From assembly GCF_013366925.1 (NCBI RefSeq), contig NZ_JAALDK010000002.1:248001-312000 (forward strand): a DNA stretch of 64,000 nt, written 5' to 3'. The translations under genes and the position numbers were made by a program. Every line of letters starts with the position of its first letter. Position 1 is the stretch's first letter. Origin of the DNA: Paraburkholderia youngii (GTDB lineage: Bacteria; Pseudomonadota; Gammaproteobacteria; Burkholderiales; Burkholderiaceae). This document shows positions 26,639 to 35,646 of this stretch, in pieces. Below the pieces are notes generated by a model, which made no database searches, was not told where the DNA came from, and saw nothing but the letters and a program-made list of their open reading frames with translations.

Positions 26639-27898
26639 GTGCGAAGCCCATTCATCTCACGCATCGCGGTGTGTCTTGCCGGACTCGCATTTTTCGCCGC
26701 CGCCACGGCACAGACCCTGACGGTCTGGGACTGGAAGTCGAGCGATCCCGTTACGTCGACGTATTTCCAGAAGGTCAGGAAAGACTTTGAAGCCACGCAT
26801 CCGGGCGTCACGGTGAAGTTCGTCGGCCAGCCGATCGAGCAGTACTACACGATCCTGGGCACCTCGCTGTCGGCTAACGCCGGGCCCGACGTGTTTCTGA
26901 TGAACGGCGGCGCGCAGGCACGTGCACGGATGTCGGACCTCGTCGATCTCAACGGGCTCGACAAAGGCATGCTCGGGGTGAAGGAGTTTCAGGACGCAAG
27001 CGGCAAGACCTATGCATTGCCGCTGACGCTTCAGGGGTTTGTCGTGTATTACAACAAGGCCCTCTACACGCAGGTCGGACTCGATCCGAACAAGCCGCCG
27101 AAGAACTGGGGCGATCTCAAGCGCGTTTGCGCGGCCTTCAAGGCCAAGGGCGGCAAGATCCCGTGCCTTGCGCTCGGCAACAAGGAAGGCTACGGTGCTG
27201 AATTCTTCTTCTCCTCGCTGGCCGCGACGTCGATGACACCCGACGAACAGGCGCGATTCGCGGCGGGCAAGCTCAAGTGGTCGAGCCCGCAGGTCAAGGG
27301 GATTCTCCGGGCGTGGGTCGATACGCAAAGGGATGGCTGGTATCCGAAGGGCGCGAATTCCACGACGAAGTTCATGGATGAATACGAGCAATTCATGCGC
27401 GGCGATGCGGGCAACACGATCGGCCTCATTTCCGATGTCGCGCACTGGAAGCAGTTCGAGAGTTTCCTCACGCCCGAAAAGCTCGGTGTCTACAAGATGC
27501 CGTCGCCAACCGTTGCAGCCGGCAATCCGCCCGACGATCCCCGTATGCCCGTGTCCGGCGGTATCGGCTACGGCGTGAACAAGGCGTCGAAGAATGTCGC
27601 GCTGGCCAAGCAACTCGTGCAAGAGCTGGCGAGCCCGGCGGCCCTCCAGGTCTTCGCCAACGATGCGGGCGCGCTGCCGGCGAACAGCAGTGTCGACCTC
27701 GCTTCGTTCAAGGGCCCGACCGTCAAGATCGTTCTCGGATGGCTCAAGGACTCCGCCGTGACGACGACGCTGCTCGGCGCATCGGCGGTCGAGATGGAAG
27801 AGTGGCACCGTCAGAGCCAGCTGCTGCTTAATGGCGATACGACGGTCGACAAGGCCGCTGCGCGTATGGATGAAGTCCAGGCGTCGGCAAAGCGGTGA
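26639..27898 (+). CDS. Sugar ABC transporter substrate-binding protein (CUT1)
   Basis: Periplasmic binding protein of the MalE-like family 1, 419 residues. A signal peptide is evident (SRIAVCLAGLAFFAAATAQT, cleavage after about residue 25). The mature protein starts LTVWDWKSSDPVT and contains the family pattern GPDVFLMNGG. GTG 26639 is the chosen start because GGAG lies 6 bases upstream; TTG 26627 is in frame but overlaps that site. It is 35 bases after the enolase-superfamily gene and opens the transporter part of the operon. Confidence 0.87.
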   Translation: MRSPFISRIAVCLAGLAFFAAATAQTLTVWDWKSSDPVTSTYFQKVRKDFEATHPGVTVKFVGQPIEQYYTILGTSLSANAGPDVFLMNGGAQARARMSDLVDLNGLDKGMLGVKEFQDASGKTYALPLTLQGFVVYYNKALYTQVGLDPNKPPKNWGDLKRVCAAFKAKGGKIPCLALGNKEGYGAEFFFSSLAATSMTPDEQARFAAGKLKWSSPQVKGILRAWVDTQRDGWYPKGANSTTKFMDEYEQFMRGDAGNTIGLISDVAHWKQFESFLTPEKLGVYKMPSPTVAAGNPPDDPRMPVSGGIGYGVNKASKNVALAKQLVQELASPAALQVFANDAGALPANSSVDLASFKGPTVKIVLGWLKDSAVTTTLLGASAVEMEEWHRQSQLLLNGDTTVDKAAARMDEVQASAKR

Positions 27899-27974
27899 TG
27901 TGTAAAGCGAGGCGAACCAGGCCAGCCCCTGGGGACTGGTGGCACTCGAAAGCACGTTGAAATACGACCCAGAC

Positions 27975-28916
27975 ATGTCGAAATCTTCTGCATCTGTGAC
28001 GAGCGGCGCGGCACCCGCATCCAGGGCGTCGCCTGCCGTGGCCAGGCCGGGCGGTGACCGTTCGGAGCAGCGCATGGCGTTCGTGCTGTTGCTTCCCGCT
28101 TTGCTGCTCGTCATCGTCTTCCGCATCTTTCCGCTCGGATGGGGCGCAGTGCTGTCGTTCCTCGGCGTGACGCCGTCGGGTGCGGTCGGCTTTGTCGGTG
28201 CGTCGAACTACGTTGCGCTCGCGCACGATCCGTCATTCCGCGATTCGATGGTCAACACACTGATCCTGCTGGCCACTCTGCCAATCTGGGTCATGCTGCC
28301 GATGGTGCTGGCGATCCTGATTCATCAGGGGGTGCCGGGCGGCAAGGTGTTTCGTGCGGTCTATTTCTTCCCGGCCGTGTTGTCGAGCGTGATCATCGGC
28401 TCGATCTTCAATGTGGTCCTGCGATACGACGGCAACCTCAATCCGATGCTCGGTACGCTTGGCATCGATGCGGTCGACTGGCTCGGCAACGGTTCGACCG
28501 CACTCATGAGCCTGATCGGCGTGCAGATGTGGTCGACTTTCGGCATGGGCGTGCTGATCTTCATGGCGGGCCTGTCGACGGTACCCGACGAAATGATCGA
28601 AGCCGCTCGGCTTGACGGCGCCAATTTCTGGCAGACGTGGATCTACATCATCATCCCGACGCTGCGGCCGATCATCGAATTCGTGGCCGTCGTCACGACG
28701 GTCGGCGTGCTGACGTCGATGTTCGGACTCATCTACGTGCTGACCGATGGGGGTCCCGGCACATCGACGACCTTGCCGGAATTCCTGATCTGGATCGAGC
28801 AGGGCAAGATGAATCGCCCATCGTATGCGGCGGCGATCTCCGTCGTGCTATTTGCGCTGATGGGCGGCATTGCATGGCTGCAGATCCGGATCATGACCCG
28901 TAACGCGAACCTCTGA
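27975..28916 (+). CDS. Sugar ABC transporter permease (MalF-like)
   Basis: CUT1 membrane subunit with six predicted helices after a Pro/Ala-rich cytoplasmic tail. The EAA loop is EMIEAARLDGANFWQTWIYI followed by IIPTLRP, the ATPase contact. About 313 residues from ATG 27975. A GTG at 27939 is also possible because ribosome-site evidence is weak for both. It pairs with the permease that begins 10 bases downstream. Confidence 0.86.
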   Translation: MSKSSASVTSGAAPASRASPAVARPGGDRSEQRMAFVLLLPALLLVIVFRIFPLGWGAVLSFLGVTPSGAVGFVGASNYVALAHDPSFRDSMVNTLILLATLPIWVMLPMVLAILIHQGVPGGKVFRAVYFFPAVLSSVIIGSIFNVVLRYDGNLNPMLGTLGIDAVDWLGNGSTALMSLIGVQMWSTFGMGVLIFMAGLSTVPDEMIEAARLDGANFWQTWIYIIIPTLRPIIEFVAVVTTVGVLTSMFGLIYVLTDGGPGTSTTLPEFLIWIEQGKMNRPSYAAAISVVLFALMGGIAWLQIRIMTRNANL

Positions 28917-28926
28917 GGCTCATGGC

Positions 28927-29760
28927 ATGGCGATCACCGTAAAGCAGGACCGGCGAGTGCTCTGGACGCTGTCCGTTCCGATGGCCGTGCTCGCCGTGTC
29001 GTGCGTCTATCCGCTGGCGTTTGCGCTCAACAACGCGTTCAAGTCGACGCGTGACTATATCCTTGACCGTTTCGGCATCGCGGCTCATCCGACGTTCGAG
29101 AACTTCATTCAAGCTTGCGTGCAGGCCAATCTTGGCGAGTACTACATCAACTCGATACTCGTGACGGTGGGCGCGGTCGCGTGCTTGCTGGTCGTTTCAT
29201 CGCTCGCGGGCTTTACGTTCGCATTTCTGCGGTTCCCGTATCGCAAGCTGATTTTCGTGGTCATCCTCGCGTCGCTGATGATTCCGGTGCAGGTGGTGCT
29301 CGTGCCGTTCTATCAGACGATTATTGCGTTGGGTCTGTTGAACACGCGCGTCGGCCTGATCATTTCCTATACCGCCTTCTTTCTTCCGTTTAGCGTGTAT
29401 CTGATGACCGCGTTTTATTCGAGCGTGCCGCGTGACCTGCTCGAGGCCGCGCGGATCGATGGCGCGAGCATTCTGCAGGCATGGTGGTACGTGATGCTGC
29501 CGATGGGCAAGCCTGCGCTCGTCACGCTCGGCATTCTGAACACGCTGTATTGCTGGAACGACGTATTGATTTCGCTGCTCGTGCTCCAGGACAAGCGCAC
29601 GTTAATGGTCGGTATCGCCGCATTGCGCGGCGAATATACGACGAACGTTCCGCTGTTGTGCGCGGGTCTTGTGCTGGCCGCGGCGCCGATCGTCGTGCTT
29701 TACGTCGTGTTCCAGCGGCGCATCGTGTCCGGCATCGCCGTGGGTGCGGTAAAGGGGTGA
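28927..29760 (+). CDS. Sugar ABC transporter permease (MalG-like)
   Basis: Second CUT1 membrane subunit, 277 residues and six hydrophobic segments. The EAA loop reads DLLEAARIDGASILQAWWYV followed by MLPMGKPAL. The gene ends 8 bases before an integrase-like gene. No ATP-binding subunit follows, so the importer must borrow an ATPase encoded elsewhere, as some CUT1 systems do. Confidence 0.87.
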   Translation: MAITVKQDRRVLWTLSVPMAVLAVSCVYPLAFALNNAFKSTRDYILDRFGIAAHPTFENFIQACVQANLGEYYINSILVTVGAVACLLVVSSLAGFTFAFLRFPYRKLIFVVILASLMIPVQVVLVPFYQTIIALGLLNTRVGLIISYTAFFLPFSVYLMTAFYSSVPRDLLEAARIDGASILQAWWYVMLPMGKPALVTLGILNTLYCWNDVLISLLVLQDKRTLMVGIAALRGEYTTNVPLLCAGLVLAAAPIVVLYVVFQRRIVSGIAVGAVKG

Positions 29761-29768
29761 TTCAGCTC

Positions 29769-30569
29769 ATGTACCACCCGAACCATCGCGGTGTACCCCT
29801 CGAGGTCGGGGTGGATGGCTTCGGCCGCGGTCGGGACATCGAGTCGTTTTTCAACGATGTCGAGACCCGCTGTGCGCCAGGTACAACGACGCGTCTGCGG
29901 TACGCCAGGATGCTGGATCGCCTGTGCCGGCATCTTGTCGAGATTGAAGTTCGCAGCAGTAATCCGGCGACCGGAATTGTCGCGTTCCAGCGCTGGCCGG
30001 ACGATGAGCCGCCTCCTCTCTATCTCGATCCGTCCGCCGACCATCGGTTGCAGGGGTGGGTCGCGCCGACCGGCACAGACGACGAACGCATATCGCGCAA
30101 CCGGGCCATTGTGGCGCTGCTTCTCGGCGGCGGAATAACAGCTGCCGAACTACGGCGGACACAACGTCAACACGTTGTCGTTGATGGTGTGCGACCACAT
30201 GTGTACGTTCCCAAGCACGGCCCTCGCGAGCCCCGGAAGGTGACGCTCCCTGAGTTCTCACTTGCAGCACTGATCGCCTGGAAGGAGGCGCATGCCCTCG
30301 AGGCGGATCATGCACTGCTTTTTACGGCGCCCGGAAATAGCACCTCAATCAACGATGTGTTGTTAGGGGCCGTTGTGAAAGATGCGCTCGCGGCGATCGG
30401 GTTTCTCGCGCCCGACATGAGTCCCCGCGTGCTTCGCAATACATTTGCCCGTCGACAGCTGCTGTCGGGCAGGACTAACGAAGATACGACCCGGATGCTG
30501 GGTCTCGTGAGCCATCGCACAGTCACGCGGTTGCGCGCGACGATCGTTGAAGCATGCGAGTGTCGCTGA
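29769..30569 (+). CDS. Degenerate tyrosine-recombinase-like protein
   Basis: 266-residue protein with the architecture of a phage-type integrase: a SAM-like N-terminal helix region, then a catalytic-type domain. The box I equivalent is RAIVALLLGGGITAAELRR, where the usual GLR is GIT, so the first catalytic Arg is missing. The box II equivalent PRVLRNTFARRQL keeps one Arg but not the His. The C-terminal LGLVSHRTVTRLRATI lacks both the LGH His and the nucleophilic Tyr. Recombinase activity is therefore unlikely. It starts 8 bases after the permease gene and could be cotranscribed with it. Confidence 0.65.
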   Translation: MYHPNHRGVPLEVGVDGFGRGRDIESFFNDVETRCAPGTTTRLRYARMLDRLCRHLVEIEVRSSNPATGIVAFQRWPDDEPPPLYLDPSADHRLQGWVAPTGTDDERISRNRAIVALLLGGGITAAELRRTQRQHVVVDGVRPHVYVPKHGPREPRKVTLPEFSLAALIAWKEAHALEADHALLFTAPGNSTSINDVLLGAVVKDALAAIGFLAPDMSPRVLRNTFARRQLLSGRTNEDTTRMLGLVSHRTVTRLRATIVEACECR

Positions 30570-30814
30570 TCGACCCAAACCAGCCGGTCGCGCTATCAGC
30601 GGCTCAAGGGCAGGTAACGCGACTACTCCGGTCATCCAATGCGCCTTCCGGAGATACCTGGGTCCGTTCCATGAACGACATATTCATGGCGACTGCGTGG
30701 GAAACTGGAAGACGTGGCCGCGCGTCAGCTACTGCTTGAACCTGTTCTCTCACCGGCAGGGCTCACCTTTTCGAGGGTATATTCGCCGCGATGTGAGACA
30801 GGAGCCCACTCGCT

Positions 30815-31561
30815 TCATACATGCCCAGCCAAATGAAAGCGTGAGGCGGGATGCCATAGCCGAACCGCTGTCGCGACCGCCTCACCGACCCATGTGCGCC
30901 GCCACACCATGAGGCAAGGCTCACCAATGTCCATCTCCAGTTGCCGGCGGATCTGCGCGTCGGGCTTGTGCGCATAGATGCGGAATTCCGCGCGCTGGAT
31001 CGGTGCCAGCCGCACCATGTAACGATTGGGCGTTTCCAATGAGAAATCCCGCTCCAGATAGTGCGGGAACACCTTTGGATTGACGTAGCGGTCTTCATAC
31101 TGGATCGGCTCCCCCTCCTCCAGATGCACGATGGTGGAGTGGAACACCGGACCGCTGGCGAGATCGAGTTCGCTGATCGCCGTCTGCAGGTTGCTCGTCC
31201 CGAGCCCGATCACGCGCGCGGCGTGTCGATGGCCTCGCGAGGCAATCTCATCGGCGATATTGCGGATTTCAAGCACCGTGGACTCGTACTCGCGCGGCGC
31301 CACAAAGGTGCCCAAGCCCTGCACGCGCGTCAGGACGCGCTCGGTGGTCAATTCGCGCAAAGCGCGGGAGACCGTCATGCGAGCCACCCCGAATTCCTTG
31401 ACGAGCATGGTCTCCGAAGGAATCGCGTCCCCCGGCTTCCACGTGCCGTTCGCGATGCGCTCTATCACGTAGCGCTTGATCTGCTCATATGCGGGCGCAA
31501 GCTTGCGCTGCGTCCGTCCTGTTTCTTCCACTGCCTGCACGGTAGAGTTCATGCGCGTCAT
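30815..31561 (-). CDS. HutC-type GntR regulator (UTRA domain)
   Basis: GntR winged helix (PAYEQIKRYVIERIANGTWKPG, SETMLVKEFGVARMTVSRALREL) followed by a UTRA ligand domain, the HutC subfamily. About 248 residues. Two start codons, ATG 31561 and ATG 31552, are in frame. It is the last gene of the operon with the lyase homologue and the amino-acid importer. HutC normally senses urocanate, but here the lyase is atypical, so the effector may differ. HutC-like palindromes occur upstream of the operon. Confidence 0.85.
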   Translation of the reverse strand: MTRMNSTVQAVEETGRTQRKLAPAYEQIKRYVIERIANGTWKPGDAIPSETMLVKEFGVARMTVSRALRELTTERVLTRVQGLGTFVAPREYESTVLEIRNIADEIASRGHRHAARVIGLGTSNLQTAISELDLASGPVFHSTIVHLEEGEPIQYEDRYVNPKVFPHYLERDFSLETPNRYMVRLAPIQRAEFRIYAHKPDAQIRRQLEMDIGEPCLMVWRRTWVGEAVATAVRLWHPASRFHLAGHV

Positions 31562-31626
31562 TTTCCCAACATGATCTATTTCCTGCTGGCGCTGTGCAAC
31601 ACCTCGCTCGAGTCCACTCGAGTGCC

Positions 31627-33237
31627 TCAACTGCCCACTGCGCCAGGCATGGCGTCGTTGGCGGGCTGCGCGGTACTGCGCGCCGCGGGCTCCATCGCCG
31701 CGGCCGTCCACAGGACAGGCGCCGACCTCGCGGGCAACGGGTCGGGCACCGGCGGCGGATCGCGATCGGCGATCATGCGGAAGGCCAGCGTCATATCGTC
31801 GGCAAGCGGGCGGTCATCGCGATAGGTCGGCACAATGGCGCGAATCTGTGCGTGAAGCCCCTCGGTGTATGGCGCGCGCTCGGCCTTGACCGGCTGCAGG
31901 TCGTACGCCTGCACCGCCGCGAGCAGCTCGATGCCGAGGATGCGGCTGCTGTTTTCAAGCACCGCGAGCGCCTTGAGCGCAGCCGGCGTCGCGTGGCAGA
32001 GATGATCCTCCTGCAGCCCCGAGGTCACGCCACCATCGAGGCTTGCGGGCGCGGCCTCGCGCCGGTTCTGGGCAACCAGCGAGGCTGCCGTGTACTGCGC
32101 AATCATGAAGCCCGAGCGCGTGCCGCTTGCTTGCGCCAGGAAGGCGGGCAAGCCGCTCACCAGTGGATTCACGAGCCGGTCGAGACGGCGTTCGGCCATC
32201 GCGGCGACCTGAGCCAGCGCGGCGGCGAGACTGTCCATGGCGAGCGCGATCGAAGCGCCCACTGCATGCGCCTGCGAATACACCTGAGGCTCTTGCGGTG
32301 TACCCGCGACGATCGGATTGTCGGTCGTCGAGGCCAGCTCGCGATTCACCACTTCCGCCGTGGCGGCCAGTACGTCGCGCGCCGCGCCGTGAACGTGCGG
32401 AATCGTGCGCATGCTGAGCGGATCCTGCGTGCGACGTCCGATCGACGCCCCCAACAAGCCGCTACCGGCAAGCGCCGCCCGCATGCGGGCGCCCACCTGG
32501 GCAAGCCCGGGCGATACGCGAAACGCCAGCGATCCCGCGTCGAAGGCCGCCATCTGTCCGCCAAGATTTTCGAAGCTCATCGCGGACACCACGTCGGCCC
32601 AGTCTAGCAGCCGCTGCGCGCGCCGGAGTGCAAGTGCCGCGAGGCCGGTCACGCAGGGCGTGCCGTTCACGAGGCTCAAACCCTCTTTCGCTTCGAGCGA
32701 CAGTGGTTCGAGCCCGAGCCGCCGCAGCGCCTCGGCGCCGCTCATACGTTCGCCGCGCCACTTCACGTGCCCCGCACCCACGCAGACCAGCCCGATGTGC
32801 GCCATGTGGCTCAGGTAGCCGACGGAGCCAAAGGTGGGCACCTCGGGCAGGCAGTCCACTTCGAGCAGCGCGAGCAGACGCTCGACGACTTCAATACGCA
32901 CACCCGAGTGTCCATGCGCGTAGTTGTTGATGGCGGCCGCCATGATCGCGCGCGTCTCCTCGGCGCCGAGCGGCGCACCAACGCCCACCGCGTGGCTCAT
33001 CAGGATGTTGTGCGACAAATCGTGCTGCTCGGCTGGCGATACGACCACATCGCACAGCGCGCCCACGCCCGTATTCACGCCATACGCGCGAATGCCGCGC
33101 GCAACGATCTGATCGATGAGTTCGCGAGCGGCACGGATCCGTGCACGCGCGTGCGCGGAAAGCTCGAGCGTGGCGCCCGCCGCGACTGCGCAAACGTCGC
33201 GCCAATCGAGAGGCTGCTCGGAACGGGTAACTGACAT
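31627..33237 (-). CDS. Histidine ammonia-lyase homologue lacking the MIO triad
   Basis: Member of the aromatic amino acid lyase superfamily (PF00221), 536 residues from ATG 33237 (an ATG at 33279 is in frame). Conserved features are YGVNTGVG (52-59), His82 (LMSHAVGVG), Asn191 (VNGTP), Arg277 and LQEDH (408-412). The segment that normally reads GSVGASGDLAPLxHMA is here GSVGYLSHMA (137-146), so the Ala-Ser-Gly that cyclises to the MIO cofactor is deleted. The catalytic Tyr in QDPYSLR is also replaced by Leu274. It may be a lyase with other chemistry or a non-lyase. Cotranscribed with an amino-acid importer and a HutC regulator. Confidence 0.85.
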   Translation of the reverse strand: MSVTRSEQPLDWRDVCAVAAGATLELSAHARARIRAARELIDQIVARGIRAYGVNTGVGALCDVVVSPAEQHDLSHNILMSHAVGVGAPLGAEETRAIMAAAINNYAHGHSGVRIEVVERLLALLEVDCLPEVPTFGSVGYLSHMAHIGLVCVGAGHVKWRGERMSGAEALRRLGLEPLSLEAKEGLSLVNGTPCVTGLAALALRRAQRLLDWADVVSAMSFENLGGQMAAFDAGSLAFRVSPGLAQVGARMRAALAGSGLLGASIGRRTQDPLSMRTIPHVHGAARDVLAATAEVVNRELASTTDNPIVAGTPQEPQVYSQAHAVGASIALAMDSLAAALAQVAAMAERRLDRLVNPLVSGLPAFLAQASGTRSGFMIAQYTAASLVAQNRREAAPASLDGGVTSGLQEDHLCHATPAALKALAVLENSSRILGIELLAAVQAYDLQPVKAERAPYTEGLHAQIRAIVPTYRDDRPLADDMTLAFRMIADRDPPPVPDPLPARSAPVLWTAAAMEPAARSTAQPANDAMPGAVGS

Positions 33238-33256
33238 AACGCGGCCTGCCGGTGGA

Positions 33257-34048
33257 TTATTGGGTGTTGCGGTCTTCATGGCTCGACACGAATTGGCGGA
33301 AACGCTGCGATTTCAGATCGCCGAAGACCTCCTCGGGCGTGCCGTCCGAGTCCACCTGGCCCTGATGCAGAAACATCACGCGATTGGACACGTGTCTGGC
33401 GAATCCCATTTCGTGTGTCACCACGAGCATCGTGCGACCTTCGTCGGCCAGCGCGCGCATCACGCGCAGCACTTCGCCGACCAGTTCCGGGTCGAGCGCC
33501 GAGGTCGGCTCGTCGAACAGCATTACCTTCGGACGCATGGCGAGCGCCCGTGCGATTGCCACGCGCTGCTGCTGGCCGCCCGAGAGGTGCGCCGGGTAGT
33601 GGCCGCGCTTGTCCGCGAGCCCCACCTTGGCGAGCAGCGCCTCGGCCTCCTCGACGGCCTCCGCGCGGCTGCGCTTTTGCACCCGCATCGGACCTTCGAT
33701 CAGGTTCTCGATCACGGTCATGTGAGACCACAGGTTAAAGTTCTGGAACACCATACCGAGCTGCGAACGCACGCGGTCCACCTGGCGGCGGTCGTCCGGT
33801 TGCAGCTTGCCGTCGCGGCGGCGCTTCATTTTGAGCTCCTCGCCGCCGAGCGCAACCGAGCCATCGTCCGGAATCTCGAGCAGGTTCAGGCAGCGCAGGA
33901 AGGTGCTCTTGCCCGAGCCGCTCGCGCCCAGAATGGAAATCACGTCGCCTTCGTGGGCGTCGAGCGAAATGCCCTTGAGGACATGATGGTCACCGAAGGA
34001 CTTGTGGATGTTTCTCACGGAAAGGGCGACCGGTGCAGCTGCATTCAT
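33257..34048 (-). CDS. Polar amino-acid ABC transporter ATP-binding protein (HisP-like)
   Basis: 263-residue ATPase with Walker [11 protein letters not shown]-loop in [15 protein letters not shown], signature [17 protein letters not shown], Walker [17 protein letters not shown] and switch His in VVTHEMGFA. This is the HisP/GlnQ group. It begins 25 bases after the HisM-like permease and ends 19 bases before the likely start of the lyase homologue. The import of an amino-acid-like compound and its enzymatic processing are thus one transcriptional unit. Confidence 0.92.
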   Translation of the reverse strand: MNAAAPVALSVRNIHKSFGDHHVLKGISLDAHEGDVISILGASGSGKSTFLRCLNLLEIPDDGSVALGGEELKMKRRRDGKLQPDDRRQVDRVRSQLGMVFQNFNLWSHMTVIENLIEGPMRVQKRSRAEAVEEAEALLAKVGLADKRGHYPAHLSGGQQQRVAIARALAMRPKVMLFDEPTSALDPELVGEVLRVMRALADEGRTMLVVTHEMGFARHVSNRVMFLHQGQVDSDGTPEEVFGDLKSQRFRQFVSSHEDRNTQ

Positions 34049-34073
34049 AAGTTTCTCCGGATGGGGCGGCCGC

Positions 34074-34820
34074 TCACGAGGCTGCGCGATGGGTTTCGAG
34101 TTTCGCTGCGGGGCGGCGGACGACCGACGGCGCGGGGCGCAGATGGTGCGAGAGGCGGCGTTCGAGGAGTCCGAGGATCCGCACGACGAGGAAATTGAGG
34201 AACAGGTAGATCAGCGCGGCGCAGGTGAAGACCTCGGTCGTGCGATAGGTCTGCTGGATGATCTGCTGCGCGACGCCGGTCACTTCCCACACGGTGACGA
34301 GGCTCGCCAGCGCCGTCGACTTCACGAGCAATACGGCCTCGGTCGAATAGGCGGGCAGGCACTGGCGCAGCGCGATCGGCCCGATCACCCGGCGCAGCAG
34401 CGCGAAGCCCGACAGACCGATCGCACAGCCCGCCTCGATCTGCCCCACCGGCACGGCCATCAGCCCGCCGCGGATGATTTCGGCGGTGTAGCCCGCCGTG
34501 CACAGTGCCAGTGACAGCACGGCGCAGATGTACGGCTCGCGCAGCACCGGCCACAGGAAACTCTCGCGGATCACACCGAACTGGCCGAGCCCGTAGTACA
34601 CGAGAAACATCTGGATCAGCAGCGGCGAGCCGCGAAACACCAGAATGTAGGCACGCGCGAAACGGTTGGGCAACCAGTGCGGCGACACGCGCATCGTCAC
34701 GATCACGAGCGAGAGCAGGCCGCCCAGCACCAGCGACGCGAAGAACAGGCCCAGCGTGATCGGGACAGCCGCGATCAACTGGCGCATCGTGTCGAGAAGG
34801 AAGTCGAAATCGATATGCAT
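34074..34820 (-). CDS. Polar amino-acid ABC transporter permease (HisM-like)
   Basis: 248-residue inner-membrane permease. Family features are [44 protein letters not shown] and the coupling loop [20 protein letters not shown] long basic C-terminal tail (residues about 225-248) extends past the last helix. It starts 18 bases after the other permease gene. Confidence 0.9.
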   Translation of the reverse strand: MHIDFDFLLDTMRQLIAAVPITLGLFFASLVLGGLLSLVIVTMRVSPHWLPNRFARAYILVFRGSPLLIQMFLVYYGLGQFGVIRESFLWPVLREPYICAVLSLALCTAGYTAEIIRGGLMAVPVGQIEAGCAIGLSGFALLRRVIGPIALRQCLPAYSTEAVLLVKSTALASLVTVWEVTGVAQQIIQQTYRTTEVFTCAALIYLFLNFLVVRILGLLERRLSHHLRPAPSVVRRPAAKLETHRAAS

Positions 34821-34838
34821 GATGGGGGCGCCGTGGTG

Positions 34839-35561
34839 TCAGTTACGTGCGAAATTGCGCTTGAAGGACCGTGCGACGATCGCTTCCGCGCGGCCGAAAA
34901 CGCGGTTCGACATGCCCGTCATCACGAGATAGAGAGCCCCGCCCACCACGAAGAAGAGGAAATACTGGTGTGTGGAACCGGCGGCCACCTGGCTTGCGCG
35001 CAGCAGTTCGGCCAGTCCGGTGACGGAAATCAGCGCGGAATCCTTGAGGCTCAGTTGCCAGACGTTTCCGATGCCAGGGAGTGCGAATCGCAGTACCTGG
35101 GGAATCAGGATGCGGCGCGCCATGGTGAGCGTAGGCATGCCGATCGCCCGCGCCGCTTCCAGTTCGCCGCGCGAGACGGCCAATACCGCAGCGCGATACA
35201 CCTCCGCCTGGTAAGCGCCGGAAATCATGCCTACCGCGAACGCACCGATTGCAAAAGGCGGCACGCCGATGAAGCCGTCCGCGCCGAACCACTGGCCGAT
35301 CGACGAAACCAGCGTCGAGCCGCCGAAGTAGAACAGATAGATGACGAGCAACTCAGGCACGCCGCGAAAGACGGTGGTGTAGCAGTCACCGATCACGCGC
35401 GCCGTGCGATAGCGCGAGAGCTTCGCGGCGGCGATGAGCGCGCCGAATACGGCACCGATCGCGAGCGCAGCGAGCGTCAGGGCAACAGTCATGAGCGCAC
35501 CGAGCAACAGCACGCCGGCCCAGCCATCAGGACCAAATCCAAGCATTTCGAAGAGAGACAT
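34839..35561 (-). CDS. Polar amino-acid ABC transporter permease (HisQ-like)
   Basis: 240-residue permease with TVFRGVPELLVIYLFYFGG, GAYQAEVYRAAVLAVSRGELEAA and the EAA-type loop AARAIGMPTLTMARRILIPQ. ATG 35561 is preferred; an in-frame start at 35606 would add an atypical Arg-rich segment. It forms the channel with the HisM-like subunit and lies 85 bases after the binding-protein gene. Confidence 0.9.
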   Translation of the reverse strand: MSLFEMLGFGPDGWAGVLLLGALMTVALTLAALAIGAVFGALIAAAKLSRYRTARVIGDCYTTVFRGVPELLVIYLFYFGGSTLVSSIGQWFGADGFIGVPPFAIGAFAVGMISGAYQAEVYRAAVLAVSRGELEAARAIGMPTLTMARRILIPQVLRFALPGIGNVWQLSLKDSALISVTGLAELLRASQVAAGSTHQYFLFFVVGGALYLVMTGMSNRVFGRAEAIVARSFKRNFARN

Positions 35562-35646
35562 TTTCCTACCCCAGGCAAGCTTGCGAACGGGGCCGCGCGC
35601 CCTCAACCAGGTGCTGCGCGGCGCGCGGCCAGACCGTAGGCGCCGC

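Noticed and set aside
30554..30912. Short plus-strand frames after the integrase-like gene
   Set aside because: They overlap each other in different frames, have unlikely composition and no ribosome sites.
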